The position numbers and the translations under genes are program-made. Source: Chloropicon primus (lineage: Eukaryota; Chlorophyta; Chloropicophyceae; Chloropicales; Chloropicaceae). From it: a stretch of DNA of 64,000 nucleotides. Shown in pieces: positions 62,345 through 64,000 of this stretch (position 1 is its first letter; each line of letters starts with the position of its first letter). Location of the stretch: assembly GCA_023205875.1 (NCBI GenBank), contig CP060771.1, positions 124,001 through 188,000 of the forward strand. The letters run 5' to 3'. The notes under the pieces were generated by a model. The model ran no database searches and was not told the DNA's origin. It worked only from the letters and a program-made list of their open reading frames with translations.

Positions 62345-63011
62345 ATGATCAGCACCACGGTGGCACGCCCGAGGACGCGCCACCTCGGCAGCAGCGTGAG
62401 GTCGAAGAGGTTCCAGCTGCAGCAGCTTCATGGCAGAAGGGAGAGGCCTCTCCATCATCATCAGCAACAACAACGACGGTGCTTGGTCGAAGCGAGGAGC
62501 AGTAAGCAAGGTTCGGGAGGTTTCTGGTCCGGTGTCCTCGTCGGTGGCACCGTGTTTGGCGTCCTTGGCTTCCTCTTTGCTCCACAGGTGTCCAGAGCTT
62601 TGCTGAACAGCGAAAGGATGAAGAAGCTCTTGGGAGAAGGGAACGAGAACCTCGAGGTGAGTGAGAGTGTCGGAGAGAGGATCTAGCTCCCTTTTCCTTG
62701 TTGATGCGTTGGGTGCTCGCTTGCTTGTGTTTCTGGCTGGCAAGCGGGCAAGAACAAGCAACAAACGAGAAGAAAGTGGCACGAACGAGAGTGCTCTTTC
62801 CCTCAACCATGCACACACACATACACGCGCGCGCTGACACTCGGTGGCCTCTCTCATTGCGCGTGGTTCGATCTCCCTGCCTTTTCCTTTTCAGGTGACG
62901 CGCGATATGCTCAACGACAAGATAAGCGAGCTGAACAGCGCAATCGATGGGGTTTCCCAGCAGCTGCAGAGCAGGACGGCCAATAAGGAGAGCCAGGTCG
63001 AGAGCTTGTAA
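62345..63011 (+). CDS. Plastid-envelope-type small membrane protein (YtxH-like), 2 exons
   Basis: Exons 62345-62656 and 62895-63011 join in phase 0 (ENLE|VTRDMLND) for 142 residues. A basic, Gln/Arg-rich transit-like leader (about 1-55) precedes a Gly-rich membrane segment FWSGVLVGGTVFGVLGFLFA with APQVSRALL. A C-terminal amphipathic helix (DKISELNSAIDGVSQQL) follows. The G..VGG..FG..G...APQ...ALL pattern followed by L..K...LN.AID.VS..L matches a plant inner-envelope protein group of unknown function. The 238-base intron has GCGCTGACAC upstream of TTTTCAG. Confidence 0.7.
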
Positions 63012-63396
63012 CCAAGTGTGAGTGGTTGTGTAAATCTAGCTTTTTGGGGGGCGAAAAAAAAAGACCCAACTTGTTATCTACTTGCCAAACTGAAGCGCGG
63101 AAAGCAGACGAGAGGAGGTCTCCAGCAGCACCGCCTCTTCCAGGTTCTCCTTGACCCTTTCGCTCTACGGGCGACGGGCGCAGCTATGGCAGGGTGGTGG
63201 CGCGCCAGGGAAGCGTGGCGGGGAGGTTAAAACCCCCTTTCGAAATTGTCTGTCCTGAAAAGAAAACGTTTCTCTATTTGTTTAAAAGGTGGAAGGGAGG
63301 TTAAAAAACCCACAGACGTGCTCCAGGTCCTACATTTCCCTGCTCCCCCGGCGGAGTGCGCCTCAAACGCTCGCCCCTCTTCCTCGTGGTCCTCGC
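63012..63396. other. Gap downstream of H2A and of the envelope protein gene
   Basis: Convergent 3' ends. Two similar GGGAGGTTAAAA(A)CCC blocks at about 63221-63234 and 63296-63310 could form hairpins and may act in 3' end processing, for example a histone-type 3' stem (speculative). No gene is seen. Confidence 0.4.
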
Positions 63397-63801
63397 TTAG
63401 AACTCCTGGGAGACGGATCCGGAGGTCCCCTTCTTTCCTCCCTTCTTTGGGAGAAGGACGGAGTGGATGTTTGGCAACACACCACCAGCGGCGATGGTGG
63501 TATCGGAGAGCAACTTGCTCAACTCCTCATCGTTCCTGATGGCGAGCTGGATGTGCCTTGGGATGATCCTGGACTTCTTGTTGTCCCTGGCGGCGTTTCC
63601 GGCCAACTCGAGAACCTCAGCGGCGAGGTACTCGAGGACGGCGGCCAAGTACACAGGGGCACCGGATCCGATCCTGGTGGCGTACTTTCCGCTCTTCAGA
63701 TACCTTCTGACCCTTCCCACTGGGAACTGGAGTCCAGCCTTGGCGGACTTGGTCACGGCCTTCTTGCCGCTCTTTCCCTTTCCCTTTCCTCTGCCGGACA
63801 T
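63397..63801 (-). CDS. Histone H2A, H2A.X-type C-terminus
   Basis: A 134-residue core histone. A Lys/Gly-rich N-tail ([20 protein letters not shown]) is followed by the histone fold with [55 protein letters not shown] and NDEELSKLL, then [18 protein letters not shown]. The C-terminus ends SQEF, fitting the SQ(E/D)-hydrophobic motif phosphorylated in H2A.X after DNA breaks. No intron. Highly biased codons. The upstream 200 bases to the window end may be a divergent promoter shared with another histone gene beyond the window (guess). Confidence 0.96.
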   Translation of the reverse strand: MSGRGKGKGKSGKKAVTKSAKAGLQFPVGRVRRYLKSGKYATRIGSGAPVYLAAVLEYLAAEVLELAGNAARDNKKSRIIPRHIQLAIRNDEELSKLLSDTTIAAGGVLPNIHSVLLPKKGGKKGTSGSVSQEF

Positions 63802-64000
63802 GATTGCTATTCACTCGGTGACTTTTGCAAATTCAAAACTTCACTGCAAAGGCAAACAGCTTCGTCAGTCACCTCAAGAACGAATCAAAAGAAACAAACA
63901 AACCAGCAGACAGAAAGAAGGTGAAGCGGATGGGATGATCTCCGTCATCCATCGACCTCCTCCCCCTGCATCATCATCATCACCAACACCACCATCAACA

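Overview
This is a stretch of eukaryotic nuclear DNA. About 31 protein genes lie on both strands, with spliceosomal introns, short intergenic gaps and many convergent gene pairs only 70-120 bases apart. The host looks like a unicellular alga. It encodes magnesium chelatase subunit D, a MET1-like PDZ/TPR thylakoid protein, a plastid-envelope-type small membrane protein, an ATP sulfurylase with a transit-like leader, and plant-type allantoin synthase, glutaminyl cyclase and TON1/FOP proteins. The plastid leaders I can see are single Arg/Ser-rich transit peptides without an obvious ER signal, which favours a primary plastid, although a missing upstream exon could hide a signal peptide. I cannot name the species.

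Layout. 1-12.5 kb: a partial DedA/VTT membrane protein, a SPO11/TopVIA protein, CDC48, a guanylate-binding-protein-like GTPase, ChlD and a MARCH-type RING protein. 12.7-23.4 kb: a COX7C-like subunit, MET1-like protein, a membrane-anchored beta-rich protein, MAK16, an alpha/beta hydrolase behind a 175-bp tandem repeat, an AP2 protein and an acidic orphan. 24-32.7 kb: allantoin synthase (5 exons), MnmA/TRMU, a sulfotransferase-like type II protein, TON1/FOP, glutaminyl cyclase and ribosomal protein uS10. 34-41.6 kb: one uninterrupted gene for a 2,522-residue surface protein made of about 35 Cys-rich TSP1-like repeats, a membrane span and a cytoplasmic tail. 41.7-55.6 kb: ACC-synthase-like aminotransferase, an orphan, a four-CNB-domain protein, a 7-exon FYRN/FYRC protein, an orphan membrane protein, a CAF16-like ABC protein and ATP sulfurylase. 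56-57.1 kb: telomere-like repeats, a retroelement RNase H fossil and a ~149-bp tandem repeat. 57.9-63.8 kb: a SANT plus double GATA-finger regulator, PEX11, the envelope protein and histone H2A ending in SQEF.

The genes are mostly housekeeping and do not form one pathway. The strongest unexplained signals are in the DNA between them. One is a recurrent partly palindromic element (core GATCTTTCCAAAGAGCC) whose orientation usually follows the next gene downstream and which often sits 40-160 bases before the start codon. Another is a set of tandem repeats with units of 142-187 bp, one family of which carries that same element. A third is a strongly conserved intron branch-point-like motif, CTGACTC. 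The giant repeat protein is the most unusual coding feature. Multi-exon models were built by eye from splice sites, reading-frame continuity and family resemblance; their exon coordinates are in the entries.
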